NCBI GenBank assembly: GCA_945889495.1
Contig: CAMDBU010000028.1
Coordinates: 1 to 43,834 of the forward strand
Source of the DNA: Syntrophobacter sp. SbD2
GTDB lineage: Bacteria; Desulfobacterota; Binatia; UBA9968
Direction of reading: 5' to 3'
DNA: 43,834 bases
Shown: piece after piece, positions 7,265 through 15,240 of the stretch
Numbering within the stretch: the first letter of the stretch is position 1
Layout of the letters: the number at the start of each line of letters is the position of its first letter
Position numbers and translations under genes: made by a program
Notes under the pieces: generated by a model
Told to the model about the DNA's origin: nothing
Seen by the model: only the letters and a program-made list of their open reading frames with translations
The model's database searches: none

Positions 7265-8896
7265 CTATTCCTGGGGATAATCACGATAGAACTTTTGCGC
7301 GGCTTCGGCGCTGCCGCAGATGTAGACGGCGTCGTTGGGGTGAAATTTAAACTCGGCGCCGAACTCCACTAGCAAATCTTCGCCCCGTTCCACGGCGACT
7401 ACGGTGCAGCCGGTTTTTTCGCGTAGCTCGGGCTGCTTGGGATGGTGCTGTTCCAGGCCGCGGGTGGTGACTTTGACCACGCGCAGTTCGGGGTCGACGG
7501 TGATCGATTCCTTGCCCAGGAGCCGGCGCGCGAGCAGCTGTCCGGACACCTGGCTGATCGATAGCGCGAAGTCGGCGCCGGCGGCGTAGATTCTTTCGAC
7601 GTTTTCGGCGCTATTGACCCGGGCGATGACCGGTACATCGGGCGCCAGATCTTTTATGATAACTGTGCTGAACAGCGTCGGCGCATCGGCGCTCAGCGCC
7701 AGGATCACCGCTTGAACATTATCCAAGCCTGCTTGTGTGAGGACCTGGGTGTCGAGGATGTTGCCGACTAGATTCACACCCGGGCCGGGCTGGGCGTCGA
7801 TCATGAAGGTATCCTCGCCGCAGTCGGTGAGCAGCTCGGCGACCTTGCGGCCGACCTCGCCGCCGCCGGCGATCAAGAACGGTCCGTCGCGGCGCAGCCG
7901 GCGCGCGCCGGCGCATAGGTTCATGAAATCACGGATGCTGTCGTCGTTGCCGACCAACACGAGAATGCCGCCGGCTTCCAGGCGCATGGATGGCGTCGGC
8001 GGCGCGATCAATTTGCCGCCGACCCATTGGCCGATGACCGTGACGCCGGCGTGCTGGCCGAGTTCCGCTTGGGCCAAGGTCTTTCCCGCCAGCGGGCTAT
8101 CGCGGGTGATGCGCGCTTCGGCGACTTGCAGTTTGTGGCCGAGGTGCTGGATGCCGGCCACCGTCGGGCTGACTTTTTGGCTGGCGCGGGCGGCCAACGC
8201 GGCGCCGAGCACATGGCGCGGCGTGTAGGCGCTGTTGGCGCCGGCGAGGATGATCGGCTGGCGGTGAAACGGATCTTCGACCAGGGCGAGGATCTCGCCG
8301 GTATAACCCGACTGGCGCGCCGTCAAGATCGCCGCCGCGTTGCGGTCGTCGCTGCTATTGACGATCAGCGCGCGGGCCTCGCGCAGATTCACTTTGCCCA
8401 TCACGCCTTCGTCGAGATTGCCGTAGATGACCCGATGGCCCAGCTCCAACAGATGGCGCGCGTCGGCTTCGTCTTCATCGACGATCACGGTGGAGATGTT
8501 GGCTTGCTCCAATTCCCCGATCAGGGTCGCCACCGCCGGGCCGTAGTCGAAGATCACCACATGATTTTTCGCGTTGGCCGACTCCTTGGGCAGCTTGGTT
8601 TCGAAGCGCTCTTCGAGAACCGGAATCAAATAAATTGGAAAGATTAGAAACAGTAAGATGACGCCGACGAACTGGGCGCAGACGACGTACGCGACCATCA
8701 GCGGATGTTGCCAAGATGTATCGCCGCCGTAGCCGGTGGTCGACGCCGTGCCCGCCGCCCACTGCAACGCCTGTAAGAAGTCGCGCGGCTTGCCTTCGAG
8801 ATAGTACATGCCGAGCATGTAGAGCAGCGCCATGACCAGCAAGAGCGCGATCAGCGCGCCGGCGAGAATAACGAAGCGGTTGTAGGAGCGGGGCAT
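7265..8896 (-). CDS. two-TM potassium channel with two RCK (TrkA-N/TrkA-C) modules
   Basis: A 543-residue inner-membrane protein. TM1 is at about 8-30 and TM2 at about 66-90. Between them is a pore helix and a potassium selectivity filter TTGYGGD (53-59). Two tandem regulatory RCK modules follow. The first begins at NHVVIFDYGPAVATL (111-125), where the usual GxGxxG is degenerate. The second has an intact Rossmann motif LIAGGGEVGRKVAELL (341-356). Each is followed by a TrkA-C-like segment (about 255-320 and 463-535). The architecture matches MthK/Kch-like channels with fused tandem RCKs, gated by nucleotide or cation. It is the downstream gene of a minus-strand pair with the SH3-like protein. 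Confidence 0.93.
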   Translation of the reverse strand: MPRSYNRFVILAGALIALLLVMALLYMLGMYYLEGKPRDFLQALQWAAGTASTTGYGGDTSWQHPLMVAYVVCAQFVGVILLFLIFPIYLIPVLEERFETKLPKESANAKNHVVIFDYGPAVATLIGELEQANISTVIVDEDEADARHLLELGHRVIYGNLDEGVMGKVNLREARALIVNSSDDRNAAAILTARQSGYTGEILALVEDPFHRQPIILAGANSAYTPRHVLGAALAARASQKVSPTVAGIQHLGHKLQVAEARITRDSPLAGKTLAQAELGQHAGVTVIGQWVGGKLIAPPTPSMRLEAGGILVLVGNDDSIRDFMNLCAGARRLRRDGPFLIAGGGEVGRKVAELLTDCGEDTFMIDAQPGPGVNLVGNILDTQVLTQAGLDNVQAVILALSADAPTLFSTVIIKDLAPDVPVIARVNSAENVERIYAAGADFALSISQVSGQLLARRLLGKESITVDPELRVVKVTTRGLEQHHPKQPELREKTGCTVVAVERGEDLLVEFGAEFKFHPNDAVYICGSAEAAQKFYRDYPQE

Positions 8897-8992
8897 GATG
8901 GTTAGGACCGACTGCGATATTTACTGTAGCTCTGCTTAACATGGCACGGTGGTGGGCATCAATGTTTTTACCGCGGGATGCTTTGCCGGCCG

Positions 8993-9679
8993 TTATTTGA
9001 ACGTGCGGATCGACCAGCTGCCCGACTGGTTGGTGCCGGTCCATAGCCCTTTGATCGCTTCCTTGGCGGCCAACTCGAACATGTCGGTGAGACGATAGTT
9101 GCGCGCCACCGGCAGCTCGGCGGACCAGCTGCCGGAGAAATCGCCGCCGCGATTTTCCACCGCGGCGCGCCAGGTGCCGTTCCAACCGGTGCTGTGGAGC
9201 TGCATCGCCCAGGAGCCGCGCAGCATGACCGTGCCTTCGGCGTCCTTCAACGTCCAGAAGCCGCGCGCCGACCCCGCCGTCGAACTGGGGTCGACGGTGT
9301 AGCTGCCGGCGAAGGCTTTACCGTCTTCTGAGACCGCGGCCCAATTGGATGCCGCCGGCTCTTTGTCGCGAAACGCTTCTTTGGTTTGACTGCTGACGGT
9401 GACATCGACGGCGCGCACCCAGCCGACCTGGCCTTGCTTGGTGCGCACCATGTACCAGATCTCCTGGCTGACGCTCTCGGCCAATGGCGTAAGCGTCTCG
9501 CCTTTGGGCATGCGGAGGATCGGCTCGATCTCAAGATCCTGCTGGCCATAGAGTGGCGTGTCCTGGTCGCGCACGGTCAATGCTGGCGGCGCGTCGGCGG
9601 CGTGCAGGTTGGCTGATGGCGTGAAAAGCCCTAGGCAGCCGATCAATGCTACAAGTAAGAAAACTAGACGATTGGTCAT
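8993..9679 (-). CDS. exported SH3-like domain protein
   Basis: About 228 residues. The start is ATG preceded by GAGAGGA at 8 nt; a TTG two codons earlier is less likely. A signal peptide (MTNRLVFLLVALIGCLGLF, cleavage near LHA-AD) is followed by a bacterial SH3-like region (about 35-100) with the hallmark MPKGETLTPLA and GQVGWVRAVDVTV. The C-terminal half is rich in Trp and Gly (GFWTLKD, LRGSWAMQL, GWNGTWRA, FSGSWSAEL), suggesting a repeated beta structure. It is a periplasmic or envelope protein that may bind peptidoglycan or a ligand. No catalytic motif was seen. Confidence 0.82.
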   Translation of the reverse strand: MTNRLVFLLVALIGCLGLFTPSANLHAADAPPALTVRDQDTPLYGQQDLEIEPILRMPKGETLTPLAESVSQEIWYMVRTKQGQVGWVRAVDVTVSSQTKEAFRDKEPAASNWAAVSEDGKAFAGSYTVDPSSTAGSARGFWTLKDAEGTVMLRGSWAMQLHSTGWNGTWRAAVENRGGDFSGSWSAELPVARNYRLTDMFELAAKEAIKGLWTGTNQSGSWSIRTFK

Positions 9680-9752
9680 TGGCAATTTCCTCTCGGTATC
9701 GAGAAATATTGTACTCGATTGTTCTCGTCGCCGTCACGGAAAGAATCGGGCG

Positions 9753-9817
9753 CAACCACGAAAAACACGAAAGTCACGAATATATTCGGTATCCCCCTTT
9801 CGTGTGTTTCGTGGTTG
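9753..9817. repeat. inverted CACGAA-type repeat
   Basis: Left arm 9753-9772 and right arm 9798-9817 are reverse complements over 20 nt with one mismatch; the left arm continues as 9-nt-period CACGAA units to 9780. It lies in the gap between divergent genes and belongs to the same family as the repeats at 2771 and 25755. Confidence 0.75.
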
Positions 9818-9896
9818 GATTCTTGTCTTCGCCATTTCTAGTTGCGCAAATCGCTCGATCTAGTCTAATCTCGCCGCCGATAGGAAACAAAATTTT

Positions 9897-10631
9897 ATGA
9901 CAAGACTCGACGGACAGGTGGCGATCGTGACCGGTGGCAGCCGGGGCATCGGCCGGGCGGTGGCGCTGGCGTTTGCCCGGGAGGGCGCGCGGGTGGCGAT
10001 CACGGCGGTGCATGATCGCGACGCGCTTGAGGCGACCGAGCGGGAAATCGCCGCGCTGGGCGGAGCTACGATCGCCATGATGGCCGATGTGGCGCGGCGC
10101 GGCGACATCGACAAGCTGGTGCAGGCGATCCTCGCCAAGTGGGGGCGCATCGATGTGTTGGTCAACAACGCCGGCATTCTGCGTCTGGCGCCGTTGGAAA
10201 ACATCACCGAAGAACGCTGGGACGAGACCCTGGGCGTCCATTTGAAGGGCACGTTCAATTGCACCCAAGCGGTGATCGCGATCATGAAGCAGCAGCGCAA
10301 GGGCAAGATCATCAACATCGCCGCGCCGTCGGCGCTGCGCGGTTCCTACGGCGTCGCCGATTACGCCGCGGCCAAGGGCGGCATCATCGCGCTCACCAAG
10401 AACGCCGCCAACGAACTCAAGTCGTTCAACATTCAAGTCAACTGCATCTCGCCGGTGGCCGACACGCGCATGACCGAGGAGCTGACCAAGTTTCGCCGCG
10501 AACAGTTGGGCATCGCCCGGCGCGACCGCGAGGTGGTACCGCCCGAGGCGATCGCGCCGGCGTTTTTGTTTTTCGCCACCGGCGATTCGGATTATGTCTC
10601 GGGGCAGTTGTTGGAAGTGGGGCGGAACTAA
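9897..10631 (+). CDS. short-chain dehydrogenase/reductase (SDR) with altered catalytic tetrad
   Basis: A 244-residue classical SDR. The NAD(P)-binding motif TGGSRGIGR is at 12-20 and NNAG at 90-93. The active-site Tyr156 and Lys160 lie in DYAAAKGG. Aligning IINIAAPSALRGS with FabG puts Ala143 where the catalytic serine normally stands; Ser145 two residues on could substitute. The tetrad Asn is His115 (VHLKGTF), a change also known in some hydroxyacyl-CoA dehydrogenases. Cofactor preference and substrate are unknown. It opens a long plus-strand run and precedes an NMT1-like binding protein by about 50 nt. Confidence 0.9.
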   Translation: MTRLDGQVAIVTGGSRGIGRAVALAFAREGARVAITAVHDRDALEATEREIAALGGATIAMMADVARRGDIDKLVQAILAKWGRIDVLVNNAGILRLAPLENITEERWDETLGVHLKGTFNCTQAVIAIMKQQRKGKIINIAAPSALRGSYGVADYAAAKGGIIALTKNAANELKSFNIQVNCISPVADTRMTEELTKFRREQLGIARRDREVVPPEAIAPAFLFFATGDSDYVSGQLLEVGRN

Positions 10632-10681
10632 ATGGATAATTGATAATGGAGAATGGATAATTTCGGAGGGGAATGAGCTTC

Positions 10682-11626
10682 ATGAATAGTCTCGGTTGTT
10701 TAACTTTGGTCATTCTTGCGCTGCTGGTTGGGCCTGCGAATTCGTTCGGGCAGGGGTTGGAAAAAGTTCGTATCGTTTATGCTAGCCGGGGGTTGCCGTT
10801 TTTTAGCGCGTTTGTCGCCCGGGACATGAAGTTCTATCAAAAGCATGGGCTCGATGTGGAGCTGATTCAGATGGCGCCGCGCATCGCGATTACGGCGTTG
10901 GCGACCAGCCAGGTGGACTACTCGCTCAACATCGGTTCGACCATGCGCGCGGCCATGCGCGGCGCCCCGGTACGGGCGGTGGCGTCGAGCACGGTGGCGC
11001 CATTTTTCGCCTTGGTGTCCAAGGAGCCCAACATTCAGGCGCTCAAGGGCAAGACCCTCGGCGTGTCGGATTTCGGCGGCACCAACTATCAAGTGACGCG
11101 GATGGTTTTGAATCATTACGGCTTAGTGCCGCTCAAGGATGTGCAAATTCTTTCCATCGGCGAGGAGAAGGTCATTCTCGACGCGTTGCTCGCCGGACGC
11201 ATCAACGGCGCCATGCTGTCGCCACCCTGGCCCTTCGAGGCGGAGAAGCATGGCTTTAAAATTATTCTCAAGGCTTCCGATGTCGTGCAGTTCCCCTTCG
11301 CCGGCATTTGTACGACCACCGACAAGATCAAGAATAACCGCGAGCAAATCAAAAAAGTCATCCGCGCCGAGATCGATTCCTTGCGCTTCATCCGCGAGCG
11401 CCGCCAGGAAACCATCGACATGATCGTCAAGCTGTTCAAGATGGATAAAGAGATCGCGCAGAAGTCCTACGACTTCGCCTCGGTGTTTTTTAGCCGCGAC
11501 GCGCGCATCCAACCGGAAGCGGCGCGCCGGCTGATCGCACTGGAGAAAGAAAACGGCGATATCAAAGGCGATGTCGACGTCGGCCATATCGCTGAGCTGT
11601 CGTTGGTGGAGGAAGTGCTGCGGTGA
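10682..11626 (+). CDS. ABC transporter substrate-binding protein, NMT1/THI5-like
   Basis: About 314 residues, exported: signal MNSLGCLTLVILALLVGPAN with likely cleavage after SFG. ATG 10682 is 10 nt from GGAGGGG and is preferred over ATG 10673, which is only 1 nt from it. NMT1-like features are VRIVYASRGLPFFSAFVARD, DMKFYQKHGLDVELIQM, the LKGKTLGVSDFGG segment and AGRINGAMLSPPWPFEAEK. The ligand is unknown. It lies between the SDR and two amidohydrolases, all on one strand with short gaps, so cotranscription is plausible. No ABC permease or ATPase is near. Confidence 0.92.
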   Translation: MNSLGCLTLVILALLVGPANSFGQGLEKVRIVYASRGLPFFSAFVARDMKFYQKHGLDVELIQMAPRIAITALATSQVDYSLNIGSTMRAAMRGAPVRAVASSTVAPFFALVSKEPNIQALKGKTLGVSDFGGTNYQVTRMVLNHYGLVPLKDVQILSIGEEKVILDALLAGRINGAMLSPPWPFEAEKHGFKIILKASDVVQFPFAGICTTTDKIKNNREQIKKVIRAEIDSLRFIRERRQETIDMIVKLFKMDKEIAQKSYDFASVFFSRDARIQPEAARRLIALEKENGDIKGDVDVGHIAELSLVEEVLR

Positions 11627-11654
11627 CGGGGGGAAGTGAAGACGGGGAAGGAAT

Positions 11655-11682
11655 GGCCGCAAAGAACGCAAAGGTCACAAAA
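11655..11682. repeat. 9-nt-period CGCAAA repeat
   Basis: Three units of the NNNCRCAAA family directly upstream of the amidohydrolase start at 11700. Confidence 0.65.
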
Positions 11683-11699
11683 GGGAATCGGAGAGTAAG

Positions 11700-12761
11700 A
11701 TGGACTATCAAATAATCGATGCCGATGGCCATGTGATTGAGGATGAGAGTTTGTTCGACTATCTCGACGCCAACTATCGGGCGCTGGATCATCAGCTGAG
11801 CTGGGACCGGCTGTTTCCGTCCCTCGACTTTCATCATATCGGCGGCCACTCGACGCGCAACAAGAAATCCTTCGGCGGCGGCAAGAAGGTCGGGCCCAAG
11901 GAGTGGCTGGAGTTCGTCGACATGGCCAATCTCGAATACTCCGTGCTCTATCCGACCAAGGGACTGCGCATCGGCAATATCAGCCATCCCGATTGGGCCT
12001 GCTTCGTCGCGCGCGCCTACAACGATTGGCTACATGACCGTTATTTGAAAGCTAGCCCGCGCTTGAAAGGCATGGCGCTGTTGCCGATGCAGGATGTTGA
12101 CGAGGCGGTTAGCGAGTTGCGCCGGGCGGTGAAACAATTGGGTTTCGTCGGCGCCATGCTGCCGTCGCGCGGTTTGCCCTTCGATCTCGGCCATAAAAGC
12201 TATTGGCCGGTCTACGCCGAAGCGGAGCGCTTGGGCTGCGCGCTGGGCGTCCATGGCGGCGCCCATCACGGCATGGGGCTCGATACGTTTGAAACCTTCG
12301 TGCCGATTCACGCCTTGGGCCATCCGCTGTCGTTGATTATCGCGTTTACCGGCATGGTGTATCACGGGGTGTTTCGCGAATTTCCCAAGCTGCGCATGGG
12401 CTTTCTCGAAGGCGGCGCCGGCTGGGTGACTTTCTGGATGGACCGGCTCGACCGCTCGCATTCCTATCATTTGGAGCTCAATCTGCGCGGCAAGTACAAA
12501 GGTCCGTCGGTGGAGGATGTGCCGAGCGATTATATTAAGAAGGGACAGATCTTCATCGGCTGTGAAGGCAACGAAGAAGGTTTGCCGTACCAAATCCAGC
12601 GCGCCGGTAACCAGCATTTTCTCTTCGCCAGCGATTTTCCCCATGAGATCGGCCCCGACGATATCCTGCATGAAATTGACGAGGTCGCCGAAGCGCCGAT
12701 CTCCGACGCCGACAAGCGCGCGGTGCTGCGCGACAACGCCAAGCGGTTTTATGGAATTTAG
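11700..12761 (+). CDS. amidohydrolase family 2 (ACMSD-like metal-dependent hydrolase)
   Basis: A 353-residue TIM-barrel hydrolase or decarboxylase of the PF04909 type. The N-terminal metal site reads DADGH (7-11), the variant in which the first histidine of HxH is Asp. Other expected ligands are His185 in VHGGAHHG, His204 or His208 in IHALGHP, and Asp312 in the conserved SDFPHE. LEGGAGWVTFWMDRLD (237-251) is another hallmark of this subgroup. Family members hydrolyse or decarboxylate aromatic and cyclic carboxylates; the substrate is not determinable. It is a tandem paralogue of the next gene. The start is supported by GGAG 9-10 nt upstream. Confidence 0.92.
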   Translation: MDYQIIDADGHVIEDESLFDYLDANYRALDHQLSWDRLFPSLDFHHIGGHSTRNKKSFGGGKKVGPKEWLEFVDMANLEYSVLYPTKGLRIGNISHPDWACFVARAYNDWLHDRYLKASPRLKGMALLPMQDVDEAVSELRRAVKQLGFVGAMLPSRGLPFDLGHKSYWPVYAEAERLGCALGVHGGAHHGMGLDTFETFVPIHALGHPLSLIIAFTGMVYHGVFREFPKLRMGFLEGGAGWVTFWMDRLDRSHSYHLELNLRGKYKGPSVEDVPSDYIKKGQIFIGCEGNEEGLPYQIQRAGNQHFLFASDFPHEIGPDDILHEIDEVAEAPISDADKRAVLRDNAKRFYGI

Positions 12762-12775
12762 AAGTCGGAAGATTT

Positions 12776-12836
12776 AACCACAAAGAGCACAAAGGGCACA
12801 AAATAAAATCGCAAGATTTCTCGCAAAGGCGCCAAG
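12776..12836. repeat. CACAAA and CGCAAAG repeats
   Basis: Three NNNCACAAA units at 12776-12803 and a TCTCGCAAAGG-type copy at 12819-12836 occupy the gap between the two amidohydrolase genes. Confidence 0.65.
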
Positions 12837-12934
12837 TTCGGAAAGGGATGATTTCCCACCAAGAACAACTTGACAACAAACCCGCTCCCGATGGATAGAT
12901 AGCCGCGGCGCACCTTTGAGCGGGAGGACGGATC

Positions 12935-13999
12935 ATGCGGCAGAATAGATTCCCGGTGATCGACGGCGACGGCCATATCACCGAGCGCAGCAAAGAGATT
13001 CTCGAATATCTTGGCGGCAACTATCGCGGCACGTCCAAGGACGAAAGTTGGGCCGATACGTTTGCGCCGTTTCCCTCCCTTGACGGCTGGGCGCGGCTGT
13101 CGGGCATGAGTTCGCCGGGGCTGCGCGATTATCCCGACTGCGACACCTGGGGCGCCTTTCTCGATGAGTGCGGCATTCAAACCACCGTGGTCTATCCGAC
13201 CGCGGCGCTGGCCTTCGGCCTGATTCAAGATCCAGCTTGGGCCGTCGAGATCGCCCGCGCTTACAACTCCTGGCTCTACGCCACCTACACCAAGAAAAAT
13301 CCGCGCATCTTGGGCGCGGCAATTATTCCGGTCCACGACGTGGCGGCGGCGATTGTCGAACTACGCCGGGTGAAAAACGATCTCGGCATGCCCGGCGCGA
13401 TGTTTCCCTCGGTGACCCGGCTGCGCAAGGGCTACGGTCATGAGAGTTTCTTCCCGCTCTACGAAGAGGCCTGCAAGCTCGATATGCCGATCGCCATTCA
13501 CGGCGCGCCGAGCCGCGGGCTGGGCTTTGACTTTTTCGATTCCTTCGTCGAAGTGCATGCGTTGGAACATCCCGTGCCGCTGATGATTCAGATGACCAAC
13601 ATGATTTTTCAGGGCGTCTTCGAGCTGTTCCCGCAGCTGCGGGTCGCCTATCTCGAAGCCGGCGCCGGCTGGGTGCCGTTCATGATGGACCGCCTCGATG
13701 AAGACTTTGAACGGCGCGGCAAGAAATGGGCGCCGCGCTTGAAAAAACGGCCGAGCGATTACATCACCGGCGGCCAGGTTTATGTTTCCCTGGAGTCCGA
13801 GGAAAGAACCTTGCCTTACGTTCTCGAACTGTTCGGCGAGGACCATATTTTCTTCGCCTCGGACTATCCCCATGAGCGCCAGCGGGCCCAGTACCTGCAC
13901 GACATTCCAGAGCTCGAAGCGCGCCAGGATATTTCCGATGTGGCGAAGCGGAAAATTCTCGCCGACAACGCGCGGGTGTTTTATCGATTGGCGGATTGA
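12935..13999 (+). CDS. amidohydrolase family 2 (second paralogue)
   Basis: A 354-residue relative of the preceding gene, preceded by GGGAGGA. The metal-site residues follow the same plan: DGDGH (10-14), His189 in IHGAPSRG, His208 or His212 in VHALEHP, and Asp310 with His313 in SDYPHE. YLEAGAGWVPFMMDRLDED (239-257) is the subgroup signature. The two proteins differ around the substrate-side loops (for example GGAHHGMGL against GAPSRGLGF), so they probably handle related but different substrates. The tandem arrangement suggests duplication followed by divergence. Cytosolic; no signal peptide. Confidence 0.92.
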   Translation: MRQNRFPVIDGDGHITERSKEILEYLGGNYRGTSKDESWADTFAPFPSLDGWARLSGMSSPGLRDYPDCDTWGAFLDECGIQTTVVYPTAALAFGLIQDPAWAVEIARAYNSWLYATYTKKNPRILGAAIIPVHDVAAAIVELRRVKNDLGMPGAMFPSVTRLRKGYGHESFFPLYEEACKLDMPIAIHGAPSRGLGFDFFDSFVEVHALEHPVPLMIQMTNMIFQGVFELFPQLRVAYLEAGAGWVPFMMDRLDEDFERRGKKWAPRLKKRPSDYITGGQVYVSLESEERTLPYVLELFGEDHIFFASDYPHERQRAQYLHDIPELEARQDISDVAKRKILADNARVFYRLAD

Positions 14000-14009
14000 A
14001 GATTCGATT

Positions 14010-14082
14010 GGCTGCAAAGAACGCAAAGAACACAAAAATAGTAATCGGATGGTTGGCCGCAAAGAACGCATAGATCGCAAAG
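14010..14082. repeat. two copies of the CGCAAAG repeat
   Basis: Copies at 14010-14038 and 14055-14082 (GGCYGCAAAGAACGCA...) lie between the second amidohydrolase and the TAXI cluster. Confidence 0.65.
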
Positions 14083-14097
14083 AATAATTTCTCAACC

Positions 14098-14118
14098 GGG
14101 CGGGTTTTAAACCCGCCC
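14098..14118. repeat. short perfect palindrome, possible terminator
   Basis: A 10-bp stem (GGGCGGGTTT paired with AAACCCGCCC) around a single T. It lies 98 nt after the amidohydrolase stop and 40 nt before the first TAXI gene. It could end the upstream transcript or be a dispersed REP-like unit. There is no T-tract. Confidence 0.5.
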
Positions 14119-14156
14119 TCCGGGATTGATACGAGCGATGGAGACGGAGGCAGACG

Positions 14157-15194
14157 ATGAAACTGGCTAACAATTGTTTACGCCTGTTCTTAGCTTTGCA
14201 GCTGTTGGTGCTGCCGGTGCTTTCACTCGATGCTTGGGCGGTCAAGCTCGATTGCAGTTCCGCTAGCAGCAGTAACGATCTACCGCGCACGGCGGCGCTG
14301 GCGACCAATCCGGCCGGCACGGGGGCTCATGCATTGGGCGCGGGGCTGGCGTCGGTGGCGGGTAAGGTGACCGGGATCTCGGTCAAGGTGCAACCCTACA
14401 ACGGCCCCAACGCCTGGATGCCATTATTGGAAAGCGGCGAGTTGGAGTTGGGCGTGCTCAACATTCTCGACTCGCAGATGGCCGCCACCGGCACCGGCAA
14501 TTATAAAAAAGCCTATCCCATGGTGCGGGTGATCGCCGGCGGCGTGTTCCCCTTCACCGCGTCGGCGATGGTGCGCGACAAGTCTGACATCAAGCAGATC
14601 AGCGACTTGAAAGGCAAACGGGTGGCCTGGGATTACGGCGGCCACGCGATCTCGCAGACCTATCTCAACGCGGTGTTGGAAACCGGCGGCGTGAAACCTA
14701 GCGACGTGCAGCAAGTGCGGGTATCCAACGTCAACGACGGCATTCGCGCCGTGCCCGAAGGCAAGGTCGATGCGTCATGGACCTCCCTCGGCATCGGCGT
14801 GGTCGAGGAGGCCAACGCCATGGAGCCGATTCGGATTCTCAATATCCCGAACACCGAGGCGTCCAACAAGATTCTCGCCCGCTACGGCGGTTCCGTCGTC
14901 AAAGCGACGCCGGCGGCGGGCGTGCGCGGCGAGACTTTCGTGCTCGGCTACGCGCTGCATATAGTCGGTTCGAGCAAGTTGAGCGACCGCATGGTGACGG
15001 CCTTGACCAAAGCTTGGTGGGACAATCTCGCCGAGCTGCAAACCATCCATCCGCTGTTCAAACAGTGGACCAAGGAAAACCAGGCGATCACCAATTTCAC
15101 GATTCCCTATCATCCGGGCGCCATCAAGTTCTACAAAGACGCCGGCGTCTGGACGGCGAAGCATGACGCGCGCACCAAGGAGATTTGCGGCTAG
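14157..15194 (+). CDS. TAXI-family TRAP solute-binding protein, copy 1 of 4
   Basis: A 345-residue exported binding protein. The signal (MKLANNCLRLFLALQLLVLP) is cleaved near AWA-VK. Core features shared by all four copies are TNPAGTGAH, VQPYNGPNAWMPLLESGE, NYKKAYPMVRVIAGGVFPF, LKGKRVAWDYGGHAISQT, EEANAMEPIR, KAWWDNLAELQTIHPLFK and a YHPGAIKFYKDAGVW terminus. The mature protein has exactly two cysteines, one in KLDC near the N-terminus and one in KEICG at the C-terminus. It is the first gene of a five-gene TAXI-TRAP operon. ATG is preceded by GGAGACGGAGGC. Confidence 0.94.
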   Translation: MKLANNCLRLFLALQLLVLPVLSLDAWAVKLDCSSASSSNDLPRTAALATNPAGTGAHALGAGLASVAGKVTGISVKVQPYNGPNAWMPLLESGELELGVLNILDSQMAATGTGNYKKAYPMVRVIAGGVFPFTASAMVRDKSDIKQISDLKGKRVAWDYGGHAISQTYLNAVLETGGVKPSDVQQVRVSNVNDGIRAVPEGKVDASWTSLGIGVVEEANAMEPIRILNIPNTEASNKILARYGGSVVKATPAAGVRGETFVLGYALHIVGSSKLSDRMVTALTKAWWDNLAELQTIHPLFKQWTKENQAITNFTIPYHPGAIKFYKDAGVWTAKHDARTKEICG

Positions 15195-15240
15195 GAAGAG
15201 AAGAATGGCGTGATGGAGTAAAGGAGTGTTGGAGTGATGA
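15081..15240 (+). repeat. near-identical tract shared with 16161-16320
   Basis: The last 114 nt of TAXI copy 1 plus the following 46 nt match the end of copy 2 plus its downstream spacer at an exact offset of 1080 nt. I count 2 differences in the coding part and 5 in the spacer/start. The rest of the two genes is visibly more diverged. Confidence 0.85.
15215..15235 (+). promoter_or_regulatory. triple GGAGT ribosome-binding array before TAXI copy 2
   Basis: GGAGT occurs at 15215, 15223 and 15231 (period 8). The middle one is 9 nt from ATG 15237 and fixes the start; the last overlaps an in-frame GTG at 15234. Confidence 0.7.

Noticed and set aside
2725-14082. A CRISPR array made of the short periodic units
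   Set aside because: Units are only 9 nt, with no 20-40 nt spacers between conserved repeats and no cas genes in the window.
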